A stretch of 64,000 nucleotides of DNA from SHZL01 sp031362985 (GCA_031362985.1 JANLTO010000017.1:62001-126000); one strand, 5' to 3'. Positions 1-9,717 are shown, numbered from the stretch's first letter. Notes: generated by a model from the sequence alone, not told the origin. Made by a program: numbers and translations.

Positions 1-1723
1 AACCATTTTCCAGGAAACGCACGTATTCCCCAGCCAGCGCAGCATTGGTGCTGCAATCGACCACCGTGGAATTGAGCAGGCCCAGGCGCTCGCGAATCGC
101 GATGACGTCGTCAATGGTCCAGGCCTTGCCCTCCTTATCCAGCAGTTCGGCCCATTGATCCAGATCTACCACATTATCGGCAACGTACAGCTTGCGACTG
201 TTGGCAATGGCCCGCACTCTCAGTTCGGTGCCGTGTTTCAACAGGCTGGTGGCCTGACGCTGGAACTGGCGCAGCAACTCCCCGCCCACATTGCCGCAAC
301 CGAGCAGGACCACGTCAACATGGGCTGTGTGGCTGAAAAACGCGGTATGGCAGGCGCGCGTGGCAGATTGCGCATCCTCACTTTTTACCACCACCGCGAT
401 GGCGCATTCAGTGGAACCCTGGGCAATGACTTCCACGTTCACGCCGGCGGAGGAAATAGCCATCAGGAAGCGGGCCGCAATGCCCCGGTAATGCTTCATG
501 CCTTCGCCCACCAGCGAGATAACTGCACGTCTGTCCTGCACCGTTATTTCGCCGATGAGGCTGTGCAGCCGTTCAAAATGAAACTCCTCTTCCAGCGCCT
601 TGCGGGCATTCTCCGCATCCGCCTGGCGCACACACAAGGTGATGCTGTATTCGGAAGAAGACTGCACAATCAACAGGATGGAAATCGACTGGCTGGCCAG
701 CGCGTCCATGACCCGCCGTGCGATGCCGATGCGGCCACGCAAACCGCCACCCTGCAGGGTGATGGAGGCGATGTTGTCGAGGTGGGAAATGCCACGCACC
801 ACATGGCTGCGTTGCGCATCGCGGTGAATGAGCGTGCCAGGCGCTGCAGGTTCGTAGGTATTGCGGATTTCGCACAGAATGTTATTGGCCGCCAGCGGCG
901 TCAAAGCCTTGGCTGAAATAACCTTGGCGCCAAAATAGCTCAACTCCATGGCTTCTTCGTAACTCACTTCATCCAGGCACCGGGCATTGGACACGATGCG
1001 CGGGTCCGCCGTGAAAAACCCGTCCACGTCTTTCCAGATCTGGCAACGTCCGGCGCCAACCGCAGCAGCGATGGCGGCGGCAGAATAATCGGTACCGTTG
1101 CGGCCCAGCAACTGGATCTCGCCGCCGGCATTGCAGCCGTAGAATCCCGGCAGCACCAATACCTTGATGTCTTTGGTCAGGCGCTTTTTCAACAGAGGCG
1201 CAGCGGCCTCGATGTCCACCAAGGAATCCAGCCAATTGTCGTTGGCCAGAGGCAATACATCGGCGTCCGACCAGGCGGCAGCCACACCCCGATGCTGCAG
1301 GTAGTCCGCCATCAGGCGGCTGCAAAATCCTTCGCCGGTCGCCAGCACCCGCGCTCGGATCCGGTCCGGACACTGGCCCAGCATGCGCACGCCTTCGATG
1401 CGCTGCGCCAGCAGTTGGGTTTGTTCTTGCAGGAATGCGCTACCCAGCGGAGTTGCAATGCCGTCTGCGGTCATGGCTGCAATGATGTCGCGTTCGCGCT
1501 TGAGCGCTTCGTCCATTTCCGCCTGAGCGCTCTCGCCCTGCACCGCCTTGTCGATGGCGGCAACCAGCAGGTCCGTTACGCTTTTGACTGCAGACAGAAC
1601 CACGATGACCTGGCCATCCCCGCCGTATTGCTCAATGACATCAGCGCTGGCGCGAAACCCGGCGTAATCCGCCAGCGAGGTGCCGCCAAATTTCTGCACC
1701 ACCAATGAAGTGCTGATGCTCAC
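1..1723 (-). CDS. thrA: Bifunctional aspartokinase/homoserine dehydrogenase, 3' end cut off by the window edge
   Basis: The first 574 codons are present and read in frame to the window edge. The enzyme makes aspartyl phosphate and later reduces aspartate semialdehyde to homoserine, for threonine and methionine synthesis. The kinase motif KFGGTS lies at residues 11-16, regulatory ACT-type sequence follows, and the homoserine dehydrogenase nucleotide-binding turn GCGNVGG begins near residue 475; the last visible residues align with the start of the dehydrogenase domain of E. coli ThrA. The start is GTG at 1723-1721. It overlaps the asnB stop in a GTGA junction, so the two genes are probably translationally coupled. 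The rest of the dehydrogenase domain lies outside the window. Confidence 0.93.
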   Translation of the reverse strand, partial: MSISTSLVVQKFGGTSLADYAGFRASADVIEQYGGDGQVIVVLSAVKSVTDLLVAAIDKAVQGESAQAEMDEALKRERDIIAAMTADGIATPLGSAFLQEQTQLLAQRIEGVRMLGQCPDRIRARVLATGEGFCSRLMADYLQHRGVAAAWSDADVLPLANDNWLDSLVDIEAAAPLLKKRLTKDIKVLVLPGFYGCNAGGEIQLLGRNGTDYSAAAIAAAVGAGRCQIWKDVDGFFTADPRIVSNARCLDEVSYEEAMELSYFGAKVISAKALTPLAANNILCEIRNTYEPAAPGTLIHRDAQRSHVVRGISHLDNIASITLQGGGLRGRIGIARRVMDALASQSISILLIVQSSSEYSITLCVRQADAENARKALEEEFHFERLHSLIGEITVQDRRAVISLVGEGMKHYRGIAARFLMAISSAGVNVEVIAQGSTECAIAVVVKSEDAQSATRACHTAFFSHTAHVDVVLLGCGNVGGELLRQFQRQATSLLKHGTELRVRAIANSRKLYVADNVVDLDQWAELLDKEGKAWTIDDVIAIRERLGLLNSTVVDCSTNAALAGEYVRFLENG

Positions 1724-3414
1724 GGCTTGTGCTCCCCGACACTGGGCCTGGCATAGGCATCAACGTGGACGGAGCGCATGGCGCGTCCCGACGGATCATT
1801 CATTTCCGCCAGGGATTTATCCCACAGGATGGCTTCCGGCGTGCTGCACGCCACGGTGGGGCCGCCAGGCACGGTTTGGGCTGCCGAGGCCAGCGGGAAA
1901 TGCTGCTCGAAAATGCTGCGGAAGTAATACGCTTCCTTGGACACTGGCGTATTGAACGGGAAGCGCCCGGCTGCGCGGCTCATTTCGGCATCGCTGACCT
2001 GCTTGCCCGCGTGCTCCTTCACGGCGTCGATCCAGCCATAACCCACGCCGTCGGAAAACTGCTCTTTCTGCCGCCAGGCAATCTCTGCCGGCAGCAGATG
2101 CTCAAATGCTTCCCGCAGGATCTGCTTTTCGATCTTGCCAGCCGTTATCATCTTGTCGGCCGGGTTGATGCTCATGGCGACATCGAGGAAGCGGGTATCG
2201 AGAAACGGCACGCGCGCCTCCACGCCCCAGGCCGCCATGGCCTTGTTGGCGCGCAGGCAATCATAGCTGTGCAGGCGTGAGAGTTTGCGCACGGTTTCTT
2301 CGTGGAACGCCTGGGGGTTTGGCGCTTTGTGGAAATACAGGTAGCCACCGAAAATTTCGTCCGCGCCTTCGCCGGAGAGCACCATCTTGATGCCCATGGC
2401 GTGAATTTTACGCGCCATCAGGTACATCGGGGTCGCTGCGCGTATGCTGGTGACGTCATAGGTCTCGAGGTGGTAGATCACCTCGTCCAGCGCATCAAGA
2501 CCCTCCTGGATGGTAAAGGTAAAACCGTGGTGCACGGTGCCGATGTGGTCGGCTGCCTTGCGCGCAGCCTTGAGGTCGGGCGAGCCTTCCAGGCCAATGG
2601 CAAAAGAGTGCAAACGTGGCCACCAGGCCGGGCTTTGCTCGTCATCTTCCACGCGCATGGCGGCATGACGCGCAGCGAGTGCAGCGGTGATGGATGAATC
2701 CAGCCCGCCGGAGAGCAATACACCATAGGGAACGTCCGTCATCAGGTGACTGATGACCGAGTCCTCCAGCGCAGCGCGCAAAGCGGCCCGGTCGGTGACG
2801 GCGTGTGCAACGTTTTCGTAGTGCTCCCAGTTACGCTGGTACCAGCGCTGTGGCTCGGCCTGGCCGCTGGTCCAGTAATGGCCTGGCGGAAATTCGTGCA
2901 CCTGGTTGCACACATCCATCAAGGCCTTCATCTCGGATGCGACGAACAACTGGCCGTGCTGATCGTGGCCGTAGTACAGCGGCATGATGCCGATGGGGTC
3001 GCGGGCCATCATCCACACATCGGCAGTTTCGTCGTACAACACAAAGGCGAACATGCCGCGCAACTGGTCGAGGAAGTGGGCGCCGTGCTTGAGGTAAAGC
3101 GGCAGGATGACTTCACAATCGGACTCGGTGCGAAAAGCATAGGAGTCTTGCAGCGCGTGGCGAATTTCCTGGTGATTGTAGATCTCGCCATTGACTGCCA
3201 GGGCTTGCTTGCCATCCGGGCTGAGCAAAGGCTGGGCGCCGGTATTGACGTCCACTATGGCCAGTCGTTCGTGCGCCAGCACGGCCCGTGGGGCAGTGTA
3301 ACTGCCACTCCAGTCGGGACCGCGGTGCCGCAGCAAGCGGGACTGTTGCAGAGCCATTTTACGGACGGTTGATACGTCCTGGCGTAGCTCTAACACGCCG
3401 AATATCGCGCACAT
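1720..3414 (-). CDS. asnB: Glutamine-hydrolysing asparagine synthetase B
   Basis: A 564-residue protein, close to E. coli AsnB (554). It converts aspartate, ATP and glutamine to asparagine in the cytosol. Cys2 directly after the start methionine is the glutaminase nucleophile. The N-terminal amidotransferase domain covers about residues 2-190, and the synthetase domain carries the ATP pyrophosphatase loop SGGLDSS at 235-241. It is upstream of thrA with a 4-base GTGA overlap, so both probably form an aspartate-family amino-acid operon. Nothing looks truncated. Confidence 0.95.
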   Translation of the reverse strand: MCAIFGVLELRQDVSTVRKMALQQSRLLRHRGPDWSGSYTAPRAVLAHERLAIVDVNTGAQPLLSPDGKQALAVNGEIYNHQEIRHALQDSYAFRTESDCEVILPLYLKHGAHFLDQLRGMFAFVLYDETADVWMMARDPIGIMPLYYGHDQHGQLFVASEMKALMDVCNQVHEFPPGHYWTSGQAEPQRWYQRNWEHYENVAHAVTDRAALRAALEDSVISHLMTDVPYGVLLSGGLDSSITAALAARHAAMRVEDDEQSPAWWPRLHSFAIGLEGSPDLKAARKAADHIGTVHHGFTFTIQEGLDALDEVIYHLETYDVTSIRAATPMYLMARKIHAMGIKMVLSGEGADEIFGGYLYFHKAPNPQAFHEETVRKLSRLHSYDCLRANKAMAAWGVEARVPFLDTRFLDVAMSINPADKMITAGKIEKQILREAFEHLLPAEIAWRQKEQFSDGVGYGWIDAVKEHAGKQVSDAEMSRAAGRFPFNTPVSKEAYYFRSIFEQHFPLASAAQTVPGGPTVACSTPEAILWDKSLAEMNDPSGRAMRSVHVDAYARPSVGEHKP

Positions 3415-3905
3415 GGGGCGTCCTCGTTCAGTAGTCGGGTTATCAGGGAGGCAGGTTCTCTTTGGAGCCTATACTTGGTAGTGCCTCTACATCACTTCGG
3501 ATGGTCCTTTACGCACGCGGAAAAAACCAACCCGAACCGGCAATACTAAGGGCTTACGAGCAACGAGCCAAGCACCAGAATCATGTCCATCGGAAATCGG
3601 GGCCGTTTCCGGACCAAGGGACAGTCCAAATCACACAGCTGCCGAATGAGCCCAGTGACAGCGCTCGCTCCCTATTGACCACTTCCGGCAACCCGGCGTA
3701 GCATGATTTCGTCGAATCCACCGGCCGGTTGCGGCTCAGGATCAGGGCCATCGGTGAGGGCCGGCGTACCAAGCCCGATTTCCCGGGCCACCGCGAAATT
3801 CCACGGAAACTCCGAATAAATCAGAGCTTCCCTGGGAGCTGTTTCTGACTGTGTGTCAGCTTCAGGTCTGCTGGCACGTCCTTTTGGTTTGAGCCGGAGG
3901 TCACG
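3415..3905. other. Intergenic region with one palindromic repeat, no convincing gene
   Basis: A 491-base gap between divergent asnB and the DUF3617 gene. It holds one copy of the dispersed palindrome (3805-3831) and must contain both promoters. Short reading frames here have no recognisable product. A minus-strand frame ending near 3703 has a protein-like C-terminal stretch but no identifiable family. Confidence 0.5.
3805..3831. repeat. Dispersed 27-bp palindrome, copy 1
   Basis: Arms GGAAACTCCGA and TCAGAGCTTCC around a 5-base spacer (ATAAA), with two arm mismatches. The same palindrome recurs at 30032, 34318, 48008 and 53295, always between genes. Confidence 0.8.
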
Positions 3906-4349
3906 ATGAACCGTTTTACCCGCCGAAGTAGTCTTGTGTATCTGCTGTGGATCGTCTGCTTGCTGGCGCCTTTGCTGACACTGGCCCAATCCGATTCTAA
4001 CCCTCCTGCCGGTGTGCTTTGGGAAGTGACTTCCCAGCCCACGATGGAGGGTATGCCCGGCTTCATACCGGCACAAACACTCAAGGTGTGCGCCAAAGCA
4101 GATGCGACTGAGCCGCCCGGTAGCGCCAACGATGAACGCGGCTGCGTTAACTCAAGTTTCCAGCGCGATAATGACACCGTGACCTGGACCTCGGTCTGCA
4201 CCGGCCCGCCGGCCATGACCGGCAGCGGTGAAATCGTATTCGAGAGCGAAGACGCCTACAGCGGTGTACTCCGTTACGCCATGGCGGAAGGCACCATGGT
4301 TATCGCGCTGAGTGGCAAGCGCATCGATACCTGCACCAATCCGCGTTAG
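3906..4349 (+). CDS. DUF3617 family exported protein
   Basis: A 147-residue protein with a signal peptide (hydrophobic core about residues 10-24, cleavage probably after LAQS). The mature part matches the DUF3617 pattern I know: an early LWEVTSQP block with MPGFIPAQT, a central TVTW block followed by a Cys, and a C-terminal LSGKRI block before the last Cys. Four mature cysteines could form two disulfides, which fits a periplasmic location. The start is preceded by GGAGG at the right spacing. The biochemical role of the family is unknown to me. An uncharacterised exported protein follows 10 bases after its stop. Confidence 0.8.
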   Translation: MNRFTRRSSLVYLLWIVCLLAPLLTLAQSDSNPPAGVLWEVTSQPTMEGMPGFIPAQTLKVCAKADATEPPGSANDERGCVNSSFQRDNDTVTWTSVCTGPPAMTGSGEIVFESEDAYSGVLRYAMAEGTMVIALSGKRIDTCTNPR

Positions 4350-4359
4350 GGACATTCAT

Positions 4360-4950
4360 ATGCGAGCGTGTTTATCGCCCCTGGGGCACAGGTGTAATAT
4401 TGAAATGAGTTCGTTTCCATTCAGTCTGCTTAATTCGGCACCCATTTTTAGCCGTTTCAGGATGGCGCTTTATTTCGCTTACGCGCTTGTGCTATGCAAC
4501 CCCAGCCTGGCGTTCTCCCAGGACGATTTCGACGCAGATGGCCGCGAGGTCAACGCTTACGTGCTGACCACAACCGGCTTGAACCAATTCAGGCAGGCTG
4601 CGATCAAGCTCGGCGAGTTCGCAGAAAGTGTCGCGGGTAACTGTGACGATGAGGAGGGCGACAACTCCCTGGATGGAATGGTCGCGCGCATTCGGGACAT
4701 CCCCGGCGCGGCAGAAGCAATCGAATCCACCGGTATGTCCGTGCGGAACTATGTGCTTTTCATGTTCGCGACGTTCCAGGCCGGGGTTGCCGTTTGGTCC
4801 CTGGATCAGCCTGGTGGCGCCTTGCCGCCCGGCGTTTCGATGGCCAACGTGAACTTCTACCAGGACCATGCGGCCGAATTTCAGGAGACGGCCAGCCTGA
4901 TGCCGCAGGATGAGTGTAACGGCACTGAAGACGAAAGCTACGACGAGTAA
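4360..4950 (+). CDS. Uncharacterised small exported protein
   Basis: I do not recognise the family. The frame opens upstream at 4312, but ATG 4360 has an AGGGA ribosome site 8 bases ahead and follows the DUF3617 stop by 10 bases. A later ATG at 4462 would put a clean signal peptide (ALYFAYALVLCNPSLAFS) at the very N-terminus and may be the true start of a 162-residue protein. The mature part is acidic, with two cysteines in Asp/Glu-rich stretches (near NCDDEEGD and DECNGTEDE), which could bind a divalent cation. Probably co-transcribed with the DUF3617 gene. Confidence 0.55.
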   Translation: MRACLSPLGHRCNIEMSSFPFSLLNSAPIFSRFRMALYFAYALVLCNPSLAFSQDDFDADGREVNAYVLTTTGLNQFRQAAIKLGEFAESVAGNCDDEEGDNSLDGMVARIRDIPGAAEAIESTGMSVRNYVLFMFATFQAGVAVWSLDQPGGALPPGVSMANVNFYQDHAAEFQETASLMPQDECNGTEDESYDE

Positions 4951-4963
4951 GGTGACTTCGACC

Positions 4964-6019
4964 CTAGCGCATTCCCCGCTGCAATTTCTGCAAAGCTGCG
5001 CGGCCGGGGTTGAGTTCCTCGAACGTAAACTCTTTGAGCGGCTTTTTCGCGGTGCCCGAAATGGAGTGCATTTCCGGCCAGTTTTCATCGATGAACAACA
5101 AGCCAGTGGGAATTTCTCCGCGGCCACGGTGCTGTTCGAGGTAGCCCAAGGCTGCGCTGCGACTGGTGGGATCGAAATCGGCCTCGGCTTTTTTCAACAC
5201 GATGGAAGAACCATCGTGCAGTTTGACCTTTACCACTTCGCCTTCGGCATACTGCGTGGTGATTTCACTCGCAAATGGCACAAAATCGGTCGCCGTGGCT
5301 TCGTGCTTGTGTTCACGCGTATACGCGTAACTCTTGGTAGAGCCTTCGTGGTCGTTAAAGGTCACGCAAGGCGAAATCACGTCGAGCAAAGCACAGCCGG
5401 GGTGGGCAATGCCGGCTTTGATCAGCGACACCAGTTGTTCGCGGTCACCGGAAAAACTGCGCGCGACAAAACTGGCGCCCATGGCAATGGCCGTGGCCAC
5501 CGGATTGATGCTCTGCATTTGGTTGGGTGCGCCTTTCTTGGCGGTGCTGCCGGGGTCGGCAGAGGCGGAGAACTGCCCCTTGGTCAGGCCATACACCCCA
5601 TTATTCTCGATCAGGTACAGCATGTTCAGGTTGCGCCGAATGGCATGGCCAAACTGGCCGAAGCCAATGGACAGGGAGTCGCCGTCACCCGATACACCCA
5701 CGCAGATCAGGTCGCGATTGCCGGCGTGTGCGCCAGTTGCTACCGAAGGCATGCGGCCATGTACCGAATTAAAACCATGTGCGCCCTTCACAAAATAGGC
5801 CGGAGTTTTGGACGAACAGCCGATACCGGACAGCTTGATGAGCTTTTCCGGAGCGATGGACATCTCCCAAAAAGCCTGTACCAGCGCGGCGGTAATGGAA
5901 TCGTGGCCACAACCGGCACACAGGGTCGAGGTGGCGCCTTCGTAGTCCCTGGGCAACAAACCCAGCGCATTGCGCTTCTGACCGGGCAGATCAATCTTTG
6001 GTTTGGTGATAAAAGTCAT
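4964..6019 (-). CDS. korB: 2-oxoacid:ferredoxin oxidoreductase, beta subunit
   Basis: This is the thiamine-diphosphate subunit of a 2-oxoacid (probably 2-oxoglutarate) ferredoxin oxidoreductase, which oxidatively decarboxylates the oxoacid to acyl-CoA and reduces ferredoxin. The TPP motif starts with GDGDS at about 111 and ends with NN at 139-140; a CAGCGHD cysteine cluster is at 34-40. The reading frame opens at 6067, but ATG 6019 forms an ATGA overlap with the korA stop and gives a normal N-terminus (351 residues). Third gene of a minus-strand operon behind the flavoprotein and korA. The substrate is inferred from family resemblance only. Confidence 0.9.
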   Translation of the reverse strand: MTFITKPKIDLPGQKRNALGLLPRDYEGATSTLCAGCGHDSITAALVQAFWEMSIAPEKLIKLSGIGCSSKTPAYFVKGAHGFNSVHGRMPSVATGAHAGNRDLICVGVSGDGDSLSIGFGQFGHAIRRNLNMLYLIENNGVYGLTKGQFSASADPGSTAKKGAPNQMQSINPVATAIAMGASFVARSFSGDREQLVSLIKAGIAHPGCALLDVISPCVTFNDHEGSTKSYAYTREHKHEATATDFVPFASEITTQYAEGEVVKVKLHDGSSIVLKKAEADFDPTSRSAALGYLEQHRGRGEIPTGLLFIDENWPEMHSISGTAKKPLKEFTFEELNPGRAALQKLQRGMR

Positions 6020-7833
6020 GCGGCAGCCTCGGTAGCCATGTGTTGGGAAACGCCGTCTACGACGCATTCGCTGGAAATCGGCAAGCCATTGTAGTGCAGG
6101 ATGGAAATTAATTTGCCTCCCGCGCTATCTGTTTCCAGTTTGAGCAGGGACTTCATTTGTGCATCCCGGTTTTGTTCCACTACGAACACCGTATCGTGGG
6201 CATTGAGGAACTCCTCCACTTCGGCGCCAAATGGAAAGGCCCGCAGGCGCAGGTAGTCCGCGTGGATACCCAGCTCGACCAAGCGGTCCCGCGCTTCAAT
6301 CACCGCGCCATCTGAGCTGCCAAACGCCACTACGCCAAGGCGGGTCGGTTTCGCCGCACGCGTGAGTATCGCCTTTGGCACTGTTTTCTTAATCGTCTCC
6401 CACTTGACCAGCAAGCGGTCCATCACGGCCTGATACTCAGTGGCATCCTCGGTATAACCACCCTGGCTGTTGTGGCCGGATCCACGCACGAAGTAAGCGC
6501 CCCTGGAATCTTCACCAGGCAGGGTACGGTAGGTAATTCCGTCCCCGTCCGTATCCGTATAGCGCACGAAGCGCTCAATTCTGTCCAGGTCCGCCGCACC
6601 GAGGACCTTGCCGCGGTCCGGCCGGTAGCTATCGTCCCAATCCAGCTCGGGGATCATCCAGTCGTTCATGCCGATGTCCAGGTCAGACAGAATAAAGACC
6701 GGGGTCTGCAGGCGGTCCGCGAGGTCAAACGCCGTGACCGCCATCTCAAAGCACTCCGCCGGATTGGACGGCAGCACGATCGGATGGCGCGTGTCGCCGT
6801 GCGAGGCGTAGGCGCACAGCATCAGATCGCATTGTTGCGTGCGCGTGGGCATGCCGGTTGACGGTCCGACACGCTGGATGTCGATGAACACCGAAGGAAT
6901 CTCGGCGTAGTAGGCAAAGCCGATGAATTCGCTCATCAGGGAAATGCCGGGGCCGGAGGTTGGCGTGAACGCACGGGCGCCCACCCAATTCGCGCCGAGC
7001 ACCATTCCGGCAGCGGCAAGCTCGTCCTCGGCCTGGATAATGCAGAAACGATTTTCGCCCGTTTCCGGGTCGGTACGAAAACGCTGGCAGTATTTGGTGA
7101 ATGCATCCATCACCGAGGTGGATGGTGTGATGGGATACCAGGCCCCAACGGTGGCGCCGGCGTAGACACAACCCAGTCCGAGCGCTGCGTTGCCCTCGAT
7201 TAGGATGTTACCGGCATTGTCGCCCATTTTTTCAACCCGCACGGGCAAAGGACAAGTGAAATTGGCAACTGCATAGTCATAGCCCAACATGATGGCCTGC
7301 AGATTACCTTCGACCAGCTTGGGCTTGGCGGCAAAGGTTTCCTCCAGCAGTGTTCGCACAACAGCGAGGTCGACATCGAGCAATGCTGCCAGTACGCCAA
7401 CGTAGGCAACGTTTTTCATCAGGATGCGCACGCGGGCTACCGGAAAGTGTTCGTTGCACAGTTTCGCCAGCGGCACTCCCAGCACGGTGATGTCGTCGCG
7501 GTGCAGTGAGCGCTCACGTGGCCAGGTCGAATCGTACACCAGGAAACCGCCGGGGCTGACTTCGGCGAGGTCGCGTTTATAGGTTTGCGAATTCATCGCC
7601 ACCATGATGTCCACACGGCCCGAGCGCGACCTGTAGCCTTTGTGGCTGGCACGAATCTCATACCAGGTGGGCAGTCCCTGGATATTGGACGGAAACATAT
7701 TCTTGCCGGTGACCGGAATGCCCATGCGGAACAAGGCCTTCATCAACAGCCCGTTGGCGCTGGCTGAGCCCGTTCCGTTTACCGTGCCGATCTTCAGGAC
7801 AAAGTCGTTTACCCGGCTTTGCGTTGCTGACAT
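6016..7833 (-). CDS. korA: 2-oxoacid:ferredoxin oxidoreductase, fused gamma-alpha subunit
   Basis: A 605-residue protein in which the gamma domain (residues about 12-190, starting KIGTVNGTGSASANGLL) is fused in front of the alpha domain (from about 210, with YPITPSTS and the conserved PTSGPGISLMSEF stretch). Together with KorB it forms the CoA-acylating oxidoreductase. Its start overlaps the flavoprotein 3' end by 25 bases and its stop overlaps korB by 4, so the three genes are one translationally coupled operon. The fused architecture is typical of two-subunit enzymes, found also in some aerobes. Confidence 0.92.
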   Translation of the reverse strand: MSATQSRVNDFVLKIGTVNGTGSASANGLLMKALFRMGIPVTGKNMFPSNIQGLPTWYEIRASHKGYRSRSGRVDIMVAMNSQTYKRDLAEVSPGGFLVYDSTWPRERSLHRDDITVLGVPLAKLCNEHFPVARVRILMKNVAYVGVLAALLDVDLAVVRTLLEETFAAKPKLVEGNLQAIMLGYDYAVANFTCPLPVRVEKMGDNAGNILIEGNAALGLGCVYAGATVGAWYPITPSTSVMDAFTKYCQRFRTDPETGENRFCIIQAEDELAAAGMVLGANWVGARAFTPTSGPGISLMSEFIGFAYYAEIPSVFIDIQRVGPSTGMPTRTQQCDLMLCAYASHGDTRHPIVLPSNPAECFEMAVTAFDLADRLQTPVFILSDLDIGMNDWMIPELDWDDSYRPDRGKVLGAADLDRIERFVRYTDTDGDGITYRTLPGEDSRGAYFVRGSGHNSQGGYTEDATEYQAVMDRLLVKWETIKKTVPKAILTRAAKPTRLGVVAFGSSDGAVIEARDRLVELGIHADYLRLRAFPFGAEVEEFLNAHDTVFVVEQNRDAQMKSLLKLETDSAGGKLISILHYNGLPISSECVVDGVSQHMATEAAA

Positions 7834-9629
7834 GGGGTCTCACCACTGTTGCGGCCAGCGCGATAGTCGGCGGCCTGGGGAAATTGAAGGTAGGACTTCT
7901 GCATGTCCCAGGCGGCCGTGGGGCAGCGTTCGGCGCACAGGCCGCAGTGAATGCAGAAGTTTTCATCCTTGACCATGACGCGCCCGGTCTGCTTGAGTGC
8001 GTCGGAAACGAATAACGGTTGCTCGGCTTCGAGTCGCGGGGCTTTGAGCCGCTGCTCCAGGTCTTCCTGCTCACCGTCGTAAGTGATGGTCAGGCATTGG
8101 GTCGGGCAGATGTCCAGGCAGGCATCACATTCAATGCACAGGGAATCGAAAAATACCGTCTGGATATCGCAGTTCAGGCAGCGTTCGACTTCTTTTGCCG
8201 TTTGCTCTGCGTCAAAGCCCAATTCGACTTCACGGCCCAGCTCCTCGAAACGGGCCTGCAGGGCAACGTGGTTCATCTTGCGCCGCGCTGAGGGATCAAA
8301 GTCGTTGGAATAGCTCCACTCGTGCATGCCCATCTTGCGGCTGCCCAGGTTGAGCGTGTCCGGCAAGCGATCACTGAGCTCCTCGCCGTGGCAATACTTG
8401 TGCATGGAAATTGCGGCCTGGTGTCCCTGCTCCACTGCCCAGATGATGTTCTTGGGACCAAACGCCGAATCGCCCCCAAAAAACACGCCTTTGCGGGTGG
8501 ATTCGAACGTGACTCTGTCAACCGTTGGCTCTTCCCACTTGTTGAGCTCGATGCCAAGATCGCGCTCGATCCAGGGAAACGCATTTTCCTGGCCGATGGC
8601 CAATATCACATCATCGCAGGGTATGAAAACGTCCCCGGTGATTTTCTCACTGGTAATGCGACCCTTGTCGATTGCATATTCCATCAACTCAAACGTCATG
8701 CCCTTAAGCTTGCCGTTCTCCACCACGAATTCCTTGGGCGAGTGGTTGACGATGATTTCTACGTTTTCTTCCTCCGCGTCTTCGAGTTCCCATGCGGAAG
8801 CCTTGAAGAATTCCCGCGGCTTGCGCGCCATCACCTTCACGCTTTTGGCGCCAAGACGCAGAGAGGTACGGCAACAGTCCATGGCGGTATTACCCACGCC
8901 GATGATCAGCACTCGCTCGCCGATGGATTCAATGTGCTTGAAGGCCACGGACTCCAGCCAGTCTATGCCGATGTAAATGTTTTCCGTGTCATAACGGCCG
9001 GGTAGTTTGAGCTCCTTGCCGCGGGGCGCGCCGGTGCCGATAAAAACGGCATCGTAGCCTTCATCGAGCAAATTCCTGAGGCTCCCGATGCGGTGGTTGT
9101 ATTTCATGTCGACGCCCATGTCGACGATGTAGTCGATTTCTTCCTGCAACACCTCGGCCGGCAGGCGAAAGGAAGGAATGTTATAGCGCATCAATCCGCC
9201 CGCAACCGCCTGGGCCTCGAAAATCGTACATTCATAACCCAGCGGCATGAGGTCATTGGCCACTGTCAGCGATGCGCAGCCCGCGCCGACCAATGCAATT
9301 TTTTTACCATTTTTCAGCTTGGGGATCAGCGGTAACTGCCCGGTGATATCATCTTTGTGGTCGGCGGCAACGCGTTTGAGACGACAAATCGCAACGGGCT
9401 TTTCATCCATTCGCCCCCGCCGGCAGGCCGGTTCACACGGGCGATCGCAAACCCGCCCAAGGATGCCGGGAAATACGTTGCTCTCGCGATTGACCATGTA
9501 GGCATCGCTGAAGCGACCCTGGGCGATCAGGCGAATATATTCAGGGACATCAGTGTGCGCGGGGCAACCCCACTGGCAGTCCACGACCTTATGGTAATAA
9601 TCCGGATCCGAAGTGTCGGTTCTTTTCAT
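7809..9629 (-). CDS. GltD-like FAD/NAD(P) oxidoreductase with N- and C-terminal iron-sulfur domains
   Basis: A 606-residue electron-transfer flavoprotein. The N-terminal cysteines (18, 22, 61, 65, 69) match the iron-sulfur domain of glutamate synthase small subunit relatives. An FAD-binding turn VGAGCAS follows at about 114, an NAD(P)-binding turn IIGVGNTA in the middle, and two 4Fe-4S ferredoxin motifs (CIECDACLDICP and CIHCGLCAERCP) at the C-terminus. The frame opens with TTG at 9680; ATG 9629 gives the conserved-looking N-terminus. Position ahead of korA suggests it passes electrons between KorAB ferredoxin and NAD(P)H, but that is inference. It is not a glutamate synthase subunit: no large subunit is nearby. 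Confidence 0.85.
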   Translation of the reverse strand: MKRTDTSDPDYYHKVVDCQWGCPAHTDVPEYIRLIAQGRFSDAYMVNRESNVFPGILGRVCDRPCEPACRRGRMDEKPVAICRLKRVAADHKDDITGQLPLIPKLKNGKKIALVGAGCASLTVANDLMPLGYECTIFEAQAVAGGLMRYNIPSFRLPAEVLQEEIDYIVDMGVDMKYNHRIGSLRNLLDEGYDAVFIGTGAPRGKELKLPGRYDTENIYIGIDWLESVAFKHIESIGERVLIIGVGNTAMDCCRTSLRLGAKSVKVMARKPREFFKASAWELEDAEEENVEIIVNHSPKEFVVENGKLKGMTFELMEYAIDKGRITSEKITGDVFIPCDDVILAIGQENAFPWIERDLGIELNKWEEPTVDRVTFESTRKGVFFGGDSAFGPKNIIWAVEQGHQAAISMHKYCHGEELSDRLPDTLNLGSRKMGMHEWSYSNDFDPSARRKMNHVALQARFEELGREVELGFDAEQTAKEVERCLNCDIQTVFFDSLCIECDACLDICPTQCLTITYDGEQEDLEQRLKAPRLEAEQPLFVSDALKQTGRVMVKDENFCIHCGLCAERCPTAAWDMQKSYLQFPQAADYRAGRNSGETPCQQRKAG

Positions 9630-9705
9630 AAGCTGCTGAAAACCTGCCAAAAGTGGTAAGCCACGCGGGGTTCGGCGCAAGGATAACGTTTTTGTTCGGG
9701 GGGTG

Positions 9706-9717
9706 CATTAATTAATG
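9706..9717. promoter_or_regulatory. Perfect 12-bp palindrome in a divergent promoter region
   Basis: CATTAATTAATG lies between the flavoprotein-korAB operon and the M20 peptidase gene. Its position suits an operator or promoter element for one or both genes; no regulator can be assigned. Confidence 0.3.

Noticed and set aside
3672..4076. Minus-strand frame with a protein-like C-terminus before asnB
   Set aside because: It overlaps the supported DUF3617 gene and contains a palindromic repeat; no family recognised.
4910..6094. Long plus-strand open frame (394 codons) opposite korB
   Set aside because: It is the antisense shadow of a well-supported gene and encodes no recognisable protein; such frames are frequent in G+C-rich DNA.
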